From positions 1-12,383 of the forward strand of contig JASFIT010000094.1 in assembly GCA_050122535.1 (NCBI GenBank): 12,383 bases of DNA, given 5' to 3'. The notes below the pieces were generated by a model, which worked only from the letters and a program-made list of their open reading frames with translations, had not been told where the DNA came from and did no database searches. Source of the stretch: JASFEQ01 sp050122535. GTDB taxonomy: Bacteria; Desulfobacterota; DSM-4660; Desulfatiglandales; HGW-15. A program made the translations under genes and the position numbers. Shown here piece by piece: positions 6,209-12,383 of the stretch (position 1 is its first letter; every line of letters begins with the position of its first letter).

Positions 6209-6829
6209 TCAGCCTTCCTTTCTGTACTTTTTTCTGATCACAAAGAAGATGATAACCAGGGCAAATAGGGCCAGGACCACGATATTGTATCTCGTCAAAA
6301 TAGCCCTTATCCTTGCCTCAAAGACCTCCCAGTTGGTTCCCAGCGCATAACCCAGCAATATCCAAATCAGGTTCCACACCGCACAACTCAAGAGCGCCAG
6401 AAGGGCGACGCCCATGACCTTCAATCTGGCTAGACCGCCTGCCAAAGATATGACAGAGCGTATCCCGGGAAGAAAGCGATTGAAAGCAACAAGGAGGTAA
6501 CCATGTTTTCGGTACCACTCTTCCGCTTTAACAATATCCTTCGCCTTGAAGAACCTGTAGTCTTTCTCCAGGAAAAAGCGACGTCCCATGTAGAGGCCTA
6601 GCCAAAACAATGTCATGAAGCCCAGCAGGCTCCCCAGGGTGGTGCAGATGTAGACGCCGAAAAAATCCAGTCGACCGATCCCCACCAAGAAGGCCCCAAA
6701 AGCCGTGATGGTGTCACCGGGAATGGGTGGGAATATGTTTTCCACATATGCGCTCAGACCCAGCAAGAGATAGATGAGGGCATCAGGAAGAGAATTGAGG
6801 TAATTCAGGAATGTTTCCGTATAGCTCAT
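6209..6829 (-). CDS. DedA family membrane protein (VTT domain)
   Basis: A 206-residue integral membrane protein of the DedA/Tvp38 family, whose members are thought to flip lipid carriers such as undecaprenyl phosphate and phospholipids across the inner membrane and help keep the proton gradient. E30 in ENIFPPIPGD with D39 forms the acidic motif. FNRFLPGIRSVISLAGG (116-132) carries the two conserved arginines R118 and R124, six apart as in Escherichia coli YqjA. Hydrophobic segments lie near 15-32, 40-52, 57-80, 138-162 and 181-198, with a basic C-terminus (RKKYRKEG). Length is usual for the family. The start at 6829 has no strong ribosome binding site, so expression may be low. It converges on the DUF362 gene and is divergent from the TPR gene; no link to the neighbouring metabolism is evident. 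Confidence 0.93.
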   Translation of the reverse strand: MSYTETFLNYLNSLPDALIYLLLGLSAYVENIFPPIPGDTITAFGAFLVGIGRLDFFGVYICTTLGSLLGFMTLFWLGLYMGRRFFLEKDYRFFKAKDIVKAEEWYRKHGYLLVAFNRFLPGIRSVISLAGGLARLKVMGVALLALLSCAVWNLIWILLGYALGTNWEVFEARIRAILTRYNIVVLALFALVIIFFVIRKKYRKEG

Positions 6830-6954
6830 TATCGCTTAAGGTTCACCGTTCCCAGCTGATAGCAGGAGGAAATAACGCCTTTAGACGCTTAGTATCCGCT
6901 TTTCGCGCCTAATTATCAGGTGTTGGAAGAGAAAAAACAAGGAATCTTTTTACC

Positions 6955-6983
6955 TTGACCCGACTCGAGGCTTTTGTTAAACG
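6955..6983 (+). promoter_or_regulatory. Probable promoter of the TPR gene
   Basis: TTGACC (6955-6960, 5 of 6 consensus) is followed after 17 bp by TAAACG (6978-6983), a weak -10 but preceded by TG one base earlier (extended -10). Transcription would start near 6990, giving a leader of about 30 nt before the ATG at 7019. Confidence 0.4.
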
Positions 6984-7018
6984 AATTAACAACTTAAGTA
7001 AAACAGGACAGTCAGATC

Positions 7019-7714
7019 ATGACAAAGAAAAAAGTCACCCGTAAACAGCTCCTAAAGGAACCGGATGAATTTCTTACTTTCTCAGGCAGGGCAGCCCTAT
7101 TTATTAGAGAGCATTCCCGACAGTTCACTTATCTGGTTGGGGCCGTGGCTGCCGGCGCTTTCATCTACCTGGGCATTACTACCTTTATGGGTTATATCAA
7201 CAAAAAGGGACAGACCGCCTACAACACGGCCTACTATATCCTTGCTGAGAACGCGGGTCCGGAAAAGGATTCCGAGGCCCTGAAAGAGTCTGCAGAGTTG
7301 TTTCAGAAGGTCATTGACAAGTATGGGATGTCAAAAGTAAGCCGCCTGGCCCTTCCCGAGCTGGCCTACCTGAGGATGGCCGAGAAGAAATATGATGAGG
7401 CTATTGGATTGTACCTGGAGTTCCTGGATAAAGTCCCTGATAATACGCCCTATCAGTCTCTGGCAAGATTGGCGTTGGCAGCCTGTTACGAAGCCAATGG
7501 AAAACTTGAAAGCGCCATTGAGAATCTGATCCGGGTCGTGGATGGGGCAAACGATTTTTTTAGAGAACAGGCCATGCTCAGCCTTGCCCGTGTTTACAGG
7601 CTCGATAACCAAAAAGATAAATCCAAAAAAACTCTTGAGGAATTTTTGGAGAAATACAAAAGTTCGCCCTTTGTGCCCATAGCCAAGGCCCATCTTGATG
7701 AGTATCATTCCTAA
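7019..7714 (+). CDS. Membrane-anchored tetratricopeptide repeat protein (YfgM-like layout)
   Basis: A 231-residue protein with a basic, Lys-rich cytoplasmic N-terminus (MTKKKVTRKQLLKEPDEFL). One transmembrane helix follows at about 36-57 (LVGAVAAGAFIYLGITTF), then a soluble helical part built of TPR-like pairs, clearest at 107-140, 146-175 and 183-212. Repeat hallmarks include LAYLRMAEKKYDEAIGLY and LALAACYEANGKLESAIENL. The N-in helix with periplasmic TPRs matches the layout of YfgM, an ancillary protein of the SecYEG translocon and periplasmic chaperone network, but that equivalence is only inferred. The ribosome binding site is modest (AGGA, 10 nt before ATG). Only 34 nt separate its stop from the acyl-CoA ligase gene and no terminator lies between, so they may share a transcript although their roles look unrelated. 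Confidence 0.8.
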   Translation: MTKKKVTRKQLLKEPDEFLTFSGRAALFIREHSRQFTYLVGAVAAGAFIYLGITTFMGYINKKGQTAYNTAYYILAENAGPEKDSEALKESAELFQKVIDKYGMSKVSRLALPELAYLRMAEKKYDEAIGLYLEFLDKVPDNTPYQSLARLALAACYEANGKLESAIENLIRVVDGANDFFREQAMLSLARVYRLDNQKDKSKKTLEEFLEKYKSSPFVPIAKAHLDEYHS

Positions 7715-7748
7715 TAACTGAAATATTGCTTTTACCGGGACCAAAAAG

Positions 7749-9320
7749 ATGATTATCGCGGAGATATTGGCCAGAAATGCCAGGATGTTTGGGGAGGAAA
7801 CTGCCCTCATTGAAAGAGAACCAGCCAAGGCCAGCAGGAGGGTGATCACGTGGAAGGAGTTTGATGACACGGCCAACGAAATAGCCAATGCCCTGATGGC
7901 AAAAGGGATAAAAAAGGGAGACAAGGTCATTCACCTTCTGATGAATTGCCTCGAATGGCTCCCCCTCTATTTCGGGATCCTGAGAACCGGGGCCTGGGCC
8001 GTGCCTTTGAACTTTCGCTTTCTCGCCCAGGACATCAGATACTGTGCAGATATTGCTGAAGCCAAAGCCATGATCTTTGGTGAGGAGTTTATTGATCGTA
8101 TCGACACCATTAAAGATGATCTTGAGACCATCAAGGACTATGTCTTTGTGGGGCCCACGGATTCCAGGCCGGATTATGCAGAGCAGCTTGAAGCGTTCTT
8201 GGCGACCGGGTCAACCGATGATCCCCGGATTCCCGTAGAGCTCACTGACGAGGCCGCCCTCTATTTCACGTCCGGCACCACCGGCACACCCAAACCCATA
8301 CTCCTCACCCACAGGAATCTGGAATTCGCCTGTGTGAACGAAAACCGCCATCATAACCAGACTTACAAAGACAACTTCCTCTGTATCCCCCCTCTCTATC
8401 ACACGGGGGGGAAGATGCACTGGTTCGGAAATTTTATCGTGGGTGCAAAAGGCGTCATTCTAAAGGGGATTCGCCCTGAGTGGATTCTGGAGGCGATGTC
8501 GGAAGAACAGTGCACGATCGTCTTTTTGCTCGTACCCTGGGCCCAAGATATTCTGGTGGCCATCGAGACAGGTCAGGTCAAGCTTGAGGACTATGAATTG
8601 GATCAGTGGCGAATGATGCATATTGGTGCCCAGCCCGTGCCACCCAGCCTCATCAAGAACTGGAAAAAGGTCTTTCCTCATCACGATTATGATACAAACT
8701 ACGGTTTAAGTGAATCCACGGGACCCGGGTGCGTCCATCTGGGGATGGAGAATCTTCATAAAATCGGCTCCATAGGCAAACCGGGCTTTGATTGGGAGTG
8801 CAGGATCGTGGATGATGCCCTGAAAGAAGTTCCGAAAGGAGAAACCGGGGAGCTCATGGTCAAGGGACCCGGTGTGATGAAGGAATATTACAAGAATCCG
8901 GAGGCCACAGAAAAGACGATCATTGACGGATGGCTCCTGACCGGAGATATGGCCCGCTATGATGAGGATGGGTTCATCTGGCTCGTGGACAGGAAAAAGG
9001 ACGTGATAATCACCGGCGGGGAGAACATCTTCCCCGTGGAAATAGAAGATTTCCTCATGGAAAACGACAAGATCCAGGATGCGGCCGTCATTGGCATTCC
9101 GGATGAACGTCTAGGAGAGATAGGGACCGCCATTATCAAGCTGAAGCCGGGGCAAGAGATGAATGAGGAGGAAGTGCATCAATACTGTGAATCTCTTCCA
9201 AGGTACAAACGCCCGCGGAAGATCTACTTCGATGAGGTCCCGAGAAATCCTACCGGTAAGATTGAAAAACCCAAGTTAAGGAAGAAATTCGGTGGAGTCT
9301 CTGGTACGTTTAATGTGTGA
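7749..9320 (+). CDS. AMP-forming acyl-CoA ligase (ANL superfamily)
   Basis: A 523-residue acyl-CoA synthetase that activates a carboxylic acid with ATP and CoA through an acyl-adenylate. The ANL core motifs are complete: the phosphate loop TSGTTGTPK (174-182), YGLSE (318-322), LLTGD (396-400) with R415 in the hinge region VDRKKDVIITGGENI, and the catalytic Lys504 in NPTGKIEK. Length is normal. The substrate cannot be read from the motifs; a medium-chain or aryl acid is plausible because iorA and iorB, which handle aryl-pyruvate/aryl-acetyl-CoA, lie next downstream. The ribosome binding site is weak (GGGA about 9 nt before ATG). The gap to iorA is 82 nt and contains overlapping small hairpins but no T-rich terminator, so co-transcription with iorAB is likely. 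Confidence 0.92.
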   Translation: MIIAEILARNARMFGEETALIEREPAKASRRVITWKEFDDTANEIANALMAKGIKKGDKVIHLLMNCLEWLPLYFGILRTGAWAVPLNFRFLAQDIRYCADIAEAKAMIFGEEFIDRIDTIKDDLETIKDYVFVGPTDSRPDYAEQLEAFLATGSTDDPRIPVELTDEAALYFTSGTTGTPKPILLTHRNLEFACVNENRHHNQTYKDNFLCIPPLYHTGGKMHWFGNFIVGAKGVILKGIRPEWILEAMSEEQCTIVFLLVPWAQDILVAIETGQVKLEDYELDQWRMMHIGAQPVPPSLIKNWKKVFPHHDYDTNYGLSESTGPGCVHLGMENLHKIGSIGKPGFDWECRIVDDALKEVPKGETGELMVKGPGVMKEYYKNPEATEKTIIDGWLLTGDMARYDEDGFIWLVDRKKDVIITGGENIFPVEIEDFLMENDKIQDAAVIGIPDERLGEIGTAIIKLKPGQEMNEEEVHQYCESLPRYKRPRKIYFDEVPRNPTGKIEKPKLRKKFGGVSGTFNV

Positions 9321-9364
9321 AAATCGCTCCATAGAAAAAAACAGGTGTGACTCCACCTTGTCAC
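9291..9364 (+). other. Overlapping inverted repeats upstream of iorA
   Basis: GGTGGAGTC (9291-9299, in the end of the ligase gene) is perfectly complementary to GACTCCACC (9349-9357). The same right-hand bases can instead form AGGTG/CACCT (9343-9347 with 9354-9358) or GTGAC/GTCAC (9347-9351 with 9360-9364). These pairings exclude each other. No T-tract follows; a role in regulation is speculative. Confidence 0.3.
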
Positions 9365-9402
9365 GGAAAACCAGACACGCTTAGCTCATTTGGAGGAATG
9401 AC

Positions 9403-11256
9403 ATGCATAAATTACTTCAAGATTCTCTGGGAAATGAACTGCTCCTCTTGGGCAACGAGGCCATCGCCCGTGGGGCTTTGGAGGCGGGTGTGGCTTTCGC
9501 CACCTGCTATCCTGGAACGCCATCTTCGGAGATCCCGGAACAATTTTTTAATATTAGCCAGGAGAAAAAGGAGCTCTACTTCGAGTACTCTACAAATGAA
9601 AAGGTGGCTCTAGAGGTGGGGGCCAGCGCTGCGGTCTCCGGTCTCAGGACCATGGTCACCATGAAGCACGTGGGCTTGAATGTGGCGGCGGATCCCTTGA
9701 TGACACTCGCCTATGAGGGTGTCAAGGGAGGAATGGTCATCGTCACTGCTGATGATCCTTCTCTGTTTTCTAGCCAGAACGAACAGGACAACCGTTACTA
9801 CGCCCGTTTGTCTGCACTCCCCATGCTTGAGCCAACCAATACCCAGGAAATGAAGGACATGACTGTGGCTGCCTTTGATCTGTCTGAAACACTCGAACTA
9901 CCCGTTCTCCTGAGAACCACCACAAGGCTCAACCATATCAGGGGCGCTGTAAAGTTGGGCGCATTAACGCCTATCAAATCAAAGGCCGTATTCGAAAAGA
10001 ATCCATTTCACTGGGTGGCTGTGCCAGCCGTTGCCAGGATATTGCACAAAGAGCTGCTGGATAAATTTGATCAGGCTTTAGACACGTCTGAGAAGTCTCC
10101 CTATAATGAAATCCAGGGTGACGGAAAATGGGGTATTGTGGCCAACGGCGTGAGTACCAACTACGTGGGAGACGCTTTGTCCGACCTCAACATCACTGAT
10201 AAGGTGAGTACCCTGAAGCTTGGGTTCTCCTGGCCCTTGCCCAAAAAGCTGTGTGTCAAATTCCTGAGCCAAGTGGAAAAGGTTTTGGTGGTGGAAGAAC
10301 TGGAACCGATTATGGAGAACGACCTGAAGGCTATTGCACAGGAAAACGGCATGACGGTGCCCATAAAGGGGAAAGGCGTGGGGCAACTATCGCGTCTATT
10401 CGAATATGATCCCCGTTTGGTCAGAGAGGCCATTGCTGAATTTTTTCAAGTGGATTACAAGGGCGCCGCCACAGTGGACCTGTCCGATCTCCCGGAGCTT
10501 CCGGGAAGACCGCCCAACCTATGCGCCGGTTGTCCGCACAGGGCCACCTATTATGCAGTAAAGCAGGTTTATGGCACGGACACCATTCATCCTTCTGATA
10601 TCGGTTGCTATACACTCGGACTCTTACCGCCCATTTCCATGGCAGATTTCCTCATCTGCATGGGATCATCCGTTAGTTCCTCTTGCGGATTTGCCCAGGC
10701 CACAAATCAAAAGGTGGTTTCTTTCATTGGCGACTCCACCTTCTTTCATTCAGGCATCACTGGACTGATCAATGCCGTGCACAACAACCACAAATTCACA
10801 CTTGTGATTCTGGATAACGGCACTACGGCCATGACAGGCCACCAACCCCACCCGGGTGTGGATACCGAACCCCTGGGCGTTGAGCGGACCCGAGTCTCCA
10901 TTGAAGGTGTGGTGCGTGGCTGCGGGGTAGAAGACGTCCATGTGGTCCAACCTTTTAAAGTGAAGAAGACCATCGAGGCTGTTAAAGCCTCCATGGCGTT
11001 TGACGGCATTTCAGTTCTCATATCGAGGGAATATTGCCCTCTTTTTGCGAGGGCTATTGGTGAGAGAAAGAGGACCAGGCCCTTCCATGTGAATCTCAAC
11101 AAATGCAAGGACCACCGTCTATGCATCAATCAGCTCGCCTGCCCTGCCATGTACCTGGATGGGGATCAGGTGGCCATTGACAAGAAACTCTGCACGGGCT
11201 GTTCCGTATGCGCGCAGATCTGCCCGGAAAACGCCATTCTTCCCGTCAAGGCATAG
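9403..11256 (+). CDS. iorA: Indolepyruvate:ferredoxin oxidoreductase, alpha subunit
   Basis: A 617-residue alpha subunit of the thiamine diphosphate enzyme that oxidatively decarboxylates aryl-pyruvates (from Trp, Phe, Tyr) to aryl-acetyl-CoA and reduces ferredoxin in the cytoplasm. The N-terminal pyrimidine-binding domain has ATCYPGTPSSEIP (33-45) and the strongly conserved EYSTNEKVALE and MKHVGLNVAADPL blocks. The C-terminal diphosphate domain has CAGCPHR (374-380) and the ThDP/Mg motif from GDS (443-445) to N472. A ferredoxin-like tail follows: C597-x2-C600-x2-C603-x3-C607P is a full [4Fe-4S] set, but the first set is C568-x2-H571-x2-C574-x5-C580P, with His where Cys is usual. The start has TGGAGGAA 7 nt upstream. 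iorB follows after a structured 111-nt gap. Arylpyruvate specificity is inferred from the family. Confidence 0.95.
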   Translation: MHKLLQDSLGNELLLLGNEAIARGALEAGVAFATCYPGTPSSEIPEQFFNISQEKKELYFEYSTNEKVALEVGASAAVSGLRTMVTMKHVGLNVAADPLMTLAYEGVKGGMVIVTADDPSLFSSQNEQDNRYYARLSALPMLEPTNTQEMKDMTVAAFDLSETLELPVLLRTTTRLNHIRGAVKLGALTPIKSKAVFEKNPFHWVAVPAVARILHKELLDKFDQALDTSEKSPYNEIQGDGKWGIVANGVSTNYVGDALSDLNITDKVSTLKLGFSWPLPKKLCVKFLSQVEKVLVVEELEPIMENDLKAIAQENGMTVPIKGKGVGQLSRLFEYDPRLVREAIAEFFQVDYKGAATVDLSDLPELPGRPPNLCAGCPHRATYYAVKQVYGTDTIHPSDIGCYTLGLLPPISMADFLICMGSSVSSSCGFAQATNQKVVSFIGDSTFFHSGITGLINAVHNNHKFTLVILDNGTTAMTGHQPHPGVDTEPLGVERTRVSIEGVVRGCGVEDVHVVQPFKVKKTIEAVKASMAFDGISVLISREYCPLFARAIGERKRTRPFHVNLNKCKDHRLCINQLACPAMYLDGDQVAIDKKLCTGCSVCAQICPENAILPVKA

Positions 11257-11303
11257 AAAACGGGCGGGCGATGAGGAGGAACGGGCCGGAGAATTTGACG
11301 GGC

Positions 11304-11351
11304 CGGGTATAAAACCCGACCCTACTGTAGGGTGGCATTTCATATGCCACC
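11304..11351 (+). repeat. Three consecutive hairpins between iorA and iorB, REP-like
   Basis: Three perfect stems are packed together. They are CGGGT-ATAAA-ACCCG (11304-11318), ACCCTA-CTG-TAGGGT (11319-11333), and GGTGGCAT-TTCAT-ATGCCACC (11331-11351). The last two share three bases and so compete. The block ends only a few bases before the iorB ribosome binding site (AGGGAG, 11356-11361). TGTAGGGTGGCAT...ATGCCACC recalls small palindromic intergenic repeats (REP/MITE-like) found in many bacterial genomes; that likeness is from memory. It could stabilise the iorA end of the mRNA or tune iorB translation. Confidence 0.6.
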
Positions 11352-11367
11352 GATGAGGGAGAAGGAT

Positions 11368-11979
11368 ATGGAAACAAAAAGGTGTGTGTTTGTTGGAGTG
11401 GGTGGACAGGGTAATCTCATGGCCTCCAGACTTCTGGGGGAGGCCGCGCTTTCCATGGGGATTCCGGCTGTGGTCAGCGAGATACATGGGATGGCCCAGA
11501 GGGGAGGCGTGGTAGAATCCGCTGTGCTGATGGGGAATGTCACCAGCCCTATTGTCTCAAATGGAGAAGCTGATGTGCTCGTGGGGTTTGAGCCCCTAGA
11601 GACCATGAGGACGCTTGGCAAGTGCAGCCATAAGACCCTTGTGATTACCAATACCCAACCCCTTCCTCCCTTTACTGTCACTGTGGGGCAGGGCACCTAT
11701 CCCCCTGTTGATGAAGTGTTGGATCTGATTGAGAGAAAAGTGGAGCGGGTGATCGCCCTGAACGGAAATGAAATAGCAGAAGAGGCGGGCAACCCTCTCT
11801 CTTTGAATATGGTTATGTTGGGAGCCCTGATTGGTTCGGGGGAAACGGCCGTGACTGAAGCCACTATGAAAGAGGTCCTCTCCACTTCAACCAAGAAGGC
11901 ATTTTTGGAATCCAACTTGAAGGCATTTGATCTGGGCATGGAAGTGGCAAGCAAGTATTGGAGTGCCTCTTCATCATGA
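11368..11979 (+). CDS. iorB: Indolepyruvate:ferredoxin oxidoreductase, beta subunit
   Basis: A 203-residue beta subunit, the pyruvate:ferredoxin oxidoreductase gamma-type domain that pairs with IorA and helps bind CoA. Family marks are the glycine-rich GVGGQGNLMASRLL near the N-terminus (10-23), EIHGMAQRGG (38-47), the GFEPLE block (73-78) and SLNMVMLGAL near 144-153. Length is usual. The start at 11368 has AGGGAG 6-7 nt upstream; earlier in-frame ATGs at 11332 and 11353 fall inside or beside the hairpin block and would add residues not expected in the family. It needs IorA for activity and lies in the same operon. After the stop comes a T8 tract (12008-12015) but no convincing stem before it, so the operon end is unclear. 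Confidence 0.93.
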   Translation: METKRCVFVGVGGQGNLMASRLLGEAALSMGIPAVVSEIHGMAQRGGVVESAVLMGNVTSPIVSNGEADVLVGFEPLETMRTLGKCSHKTLVITNTQPLPPFTVTVGQGTYPPVDEVLDLIERKVERVIALNGNEIAEEAGNPLSLNMVMLGALIGSGETAVTEATMKEVLSTSTKKAFLESNLKAFDLGMEVASKYWSASSS

Positions 11980-12065
11980 TGCGGTAACTCTGCCTTTCCT
12001 CACCTCCTTTTTTTTGCCCATCGGTCTGTTTTTGGATTGATAGGAACGGCTGTGGGCCCCATCCC

Positions 12066-12383
12066 CTAGATGGGAGACTGCAACTCAGGGGCACCTTCCC
12101 TTCGCTTCGCTTTCAGAGGGCGAATGACATAGTTCTGATCAAAACTTATGGCCATACCTTTTGCTTCAGATCTCAGAACCTTTCCCGAGACCTTGATGTA
12201 GGCCTGCTTGTGGTCATTTTTCAGATGTTTTAGCTTGTCCAGGGGAAGGATGAGGTCTATTTTGACTTCGGTCCCTTCGGGCAAAGGTTCTTTGGTATGG
12301 AAAAATGCCCCTCCAGAGCTTATGTTACTCGTCTTGAGATCATGTCCTTCTCTCTCCAATTCAGAACTAAGCACGTCAATTTT
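12066..12383 (-). CDS. PilZ domain protein, 5' end outside the window
   Basis: A partial minus-strand frame open to the window edge; about 105 residues are visible, ending at a TAG in 12066-12068. The PilZ core is clear: the SNISSGGAFF block carries the D/NxSxxG motif that binds cyclic di-GMP, followed by PLPEGTEVKIDLILP, then VSGKVLRSE and a closing GMAISF. The upstream RxxxR half of the c-di-GMP site would lie before the visible part, so binding competence cannot be judged. A GTG at 12374 could be read as a start, but it falls inside the domain and is most likely a valine codon. The gene converges on iorB with 86 nt between the two stops. PilZ proteins typically act in motility, surface polysaccharide or secretion control; no specific partner is visible here. 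Confidence 0.85.
   Translation of the reverse strand, partial: KIDVLSSELEREGHDLKTSNISSGGAFFHTKEPLPEGTEVKIDLILPLDKLKHLKNDHKQAYIKVSGKVLRSEAKGMAISFDQNYVIRPLKAKRREGAPELQSPI

Noticed and set aside
9347..9613. An 88-codon frame overlapping the start of iorA.
   Set aside because: It overlaps the well-supported IorA frame, and its predicted protein resembles no family I know.
11980..12065. A T8 tract (12008-12015) behind iorB as a terminator.
   Set aside because: I find no stem directly before it. The only nearby hairpin (CCCAT/ATGGG, 12058-12074) lies after it and spans the PilZ stop codon.

Overview
The window reads as chromosomal DNA of an anaerobic, metabolically versatile bacterium, most likely of the Desulfobacterota (old Deltaproteobacteria). 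This placement is an inference from gene content: ferredoxin-dependent 2-oxoacid oxidoreductase, an iron-sulfur flavoprotein, a DUF362 Fe-S protein, an SCP2-type thiolase with a DUF35 partner, a DedA protein and PilZ. Strong AGGAGG-type ribosome binding sites and moderate GC in most genes agree with it. There are no rRNA, tRNA or CRISPR features, and no transposase.

Layout from left to right. (1) 17-568: a DUF4410-type outer-membrane lipoprotein with a clear rho-independent terminator. (2) 569-1109: a very AT-rich intergenic stretch with several palindromes. (3) 1110-2198: a GC-rich mandelate racemase homologue that keeps every catalytic residue. Its composition is unlike its surroundings and it looks acquired; an orphan ribosome-binding-like sequence behind it suggests a truncated operon. 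(4) 2393-3963, minus strand: an SCP2-type thiolase followed 2 nt later by its DUF35 zinc-ribbon/OB-fold partner, with a good sigma70-like promoter. (5) 4131-6160, plus strand and divergent from the thiolase: an Isf-like iron-sulfur flavoprotein and a DUF362 protein. The DUF362 C-terminus carries a cysteine pattern like the proximal-cluster domain of [NiFe]-hydrogenase small subunits and NuoB. (6) 6209-6829, minus: a DedA membrane protein. (7) 7019-11979, plus: a membrane-anchored TPR protein, an AMP-forming acyl-CoA ligase, then iorA and iorB (indolepyruvate:ferredoxin oxidoreductase). Three consecutive hairpins lie between iorA and iorB. (8) 12066-12383, minus: a PilZ protein whose 5' end lies outside the window.

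The likely biochemical theme is anaerobic acyl-CoA and aryl-acid metabolism. IorAB would turn aryl-pyruvates into aryl-acetyl-CoA with reduced ferredoxin, the ligase would activate free acids, and the thiolase/DUF35 pair would make or break C-C bonds of beta-ketoacyl-CoA. The Isf-like flavoprotein and the DUF362 protein could move the electrons. Linking these separate operons into one pathway is inference. The strongest candidates for something undescribed are the DUF362/hydrogenase-small-subunit-like protein beside the flavoprotein and thiolase, and the Cys-to-His change in an Fe-S motif of IorA.
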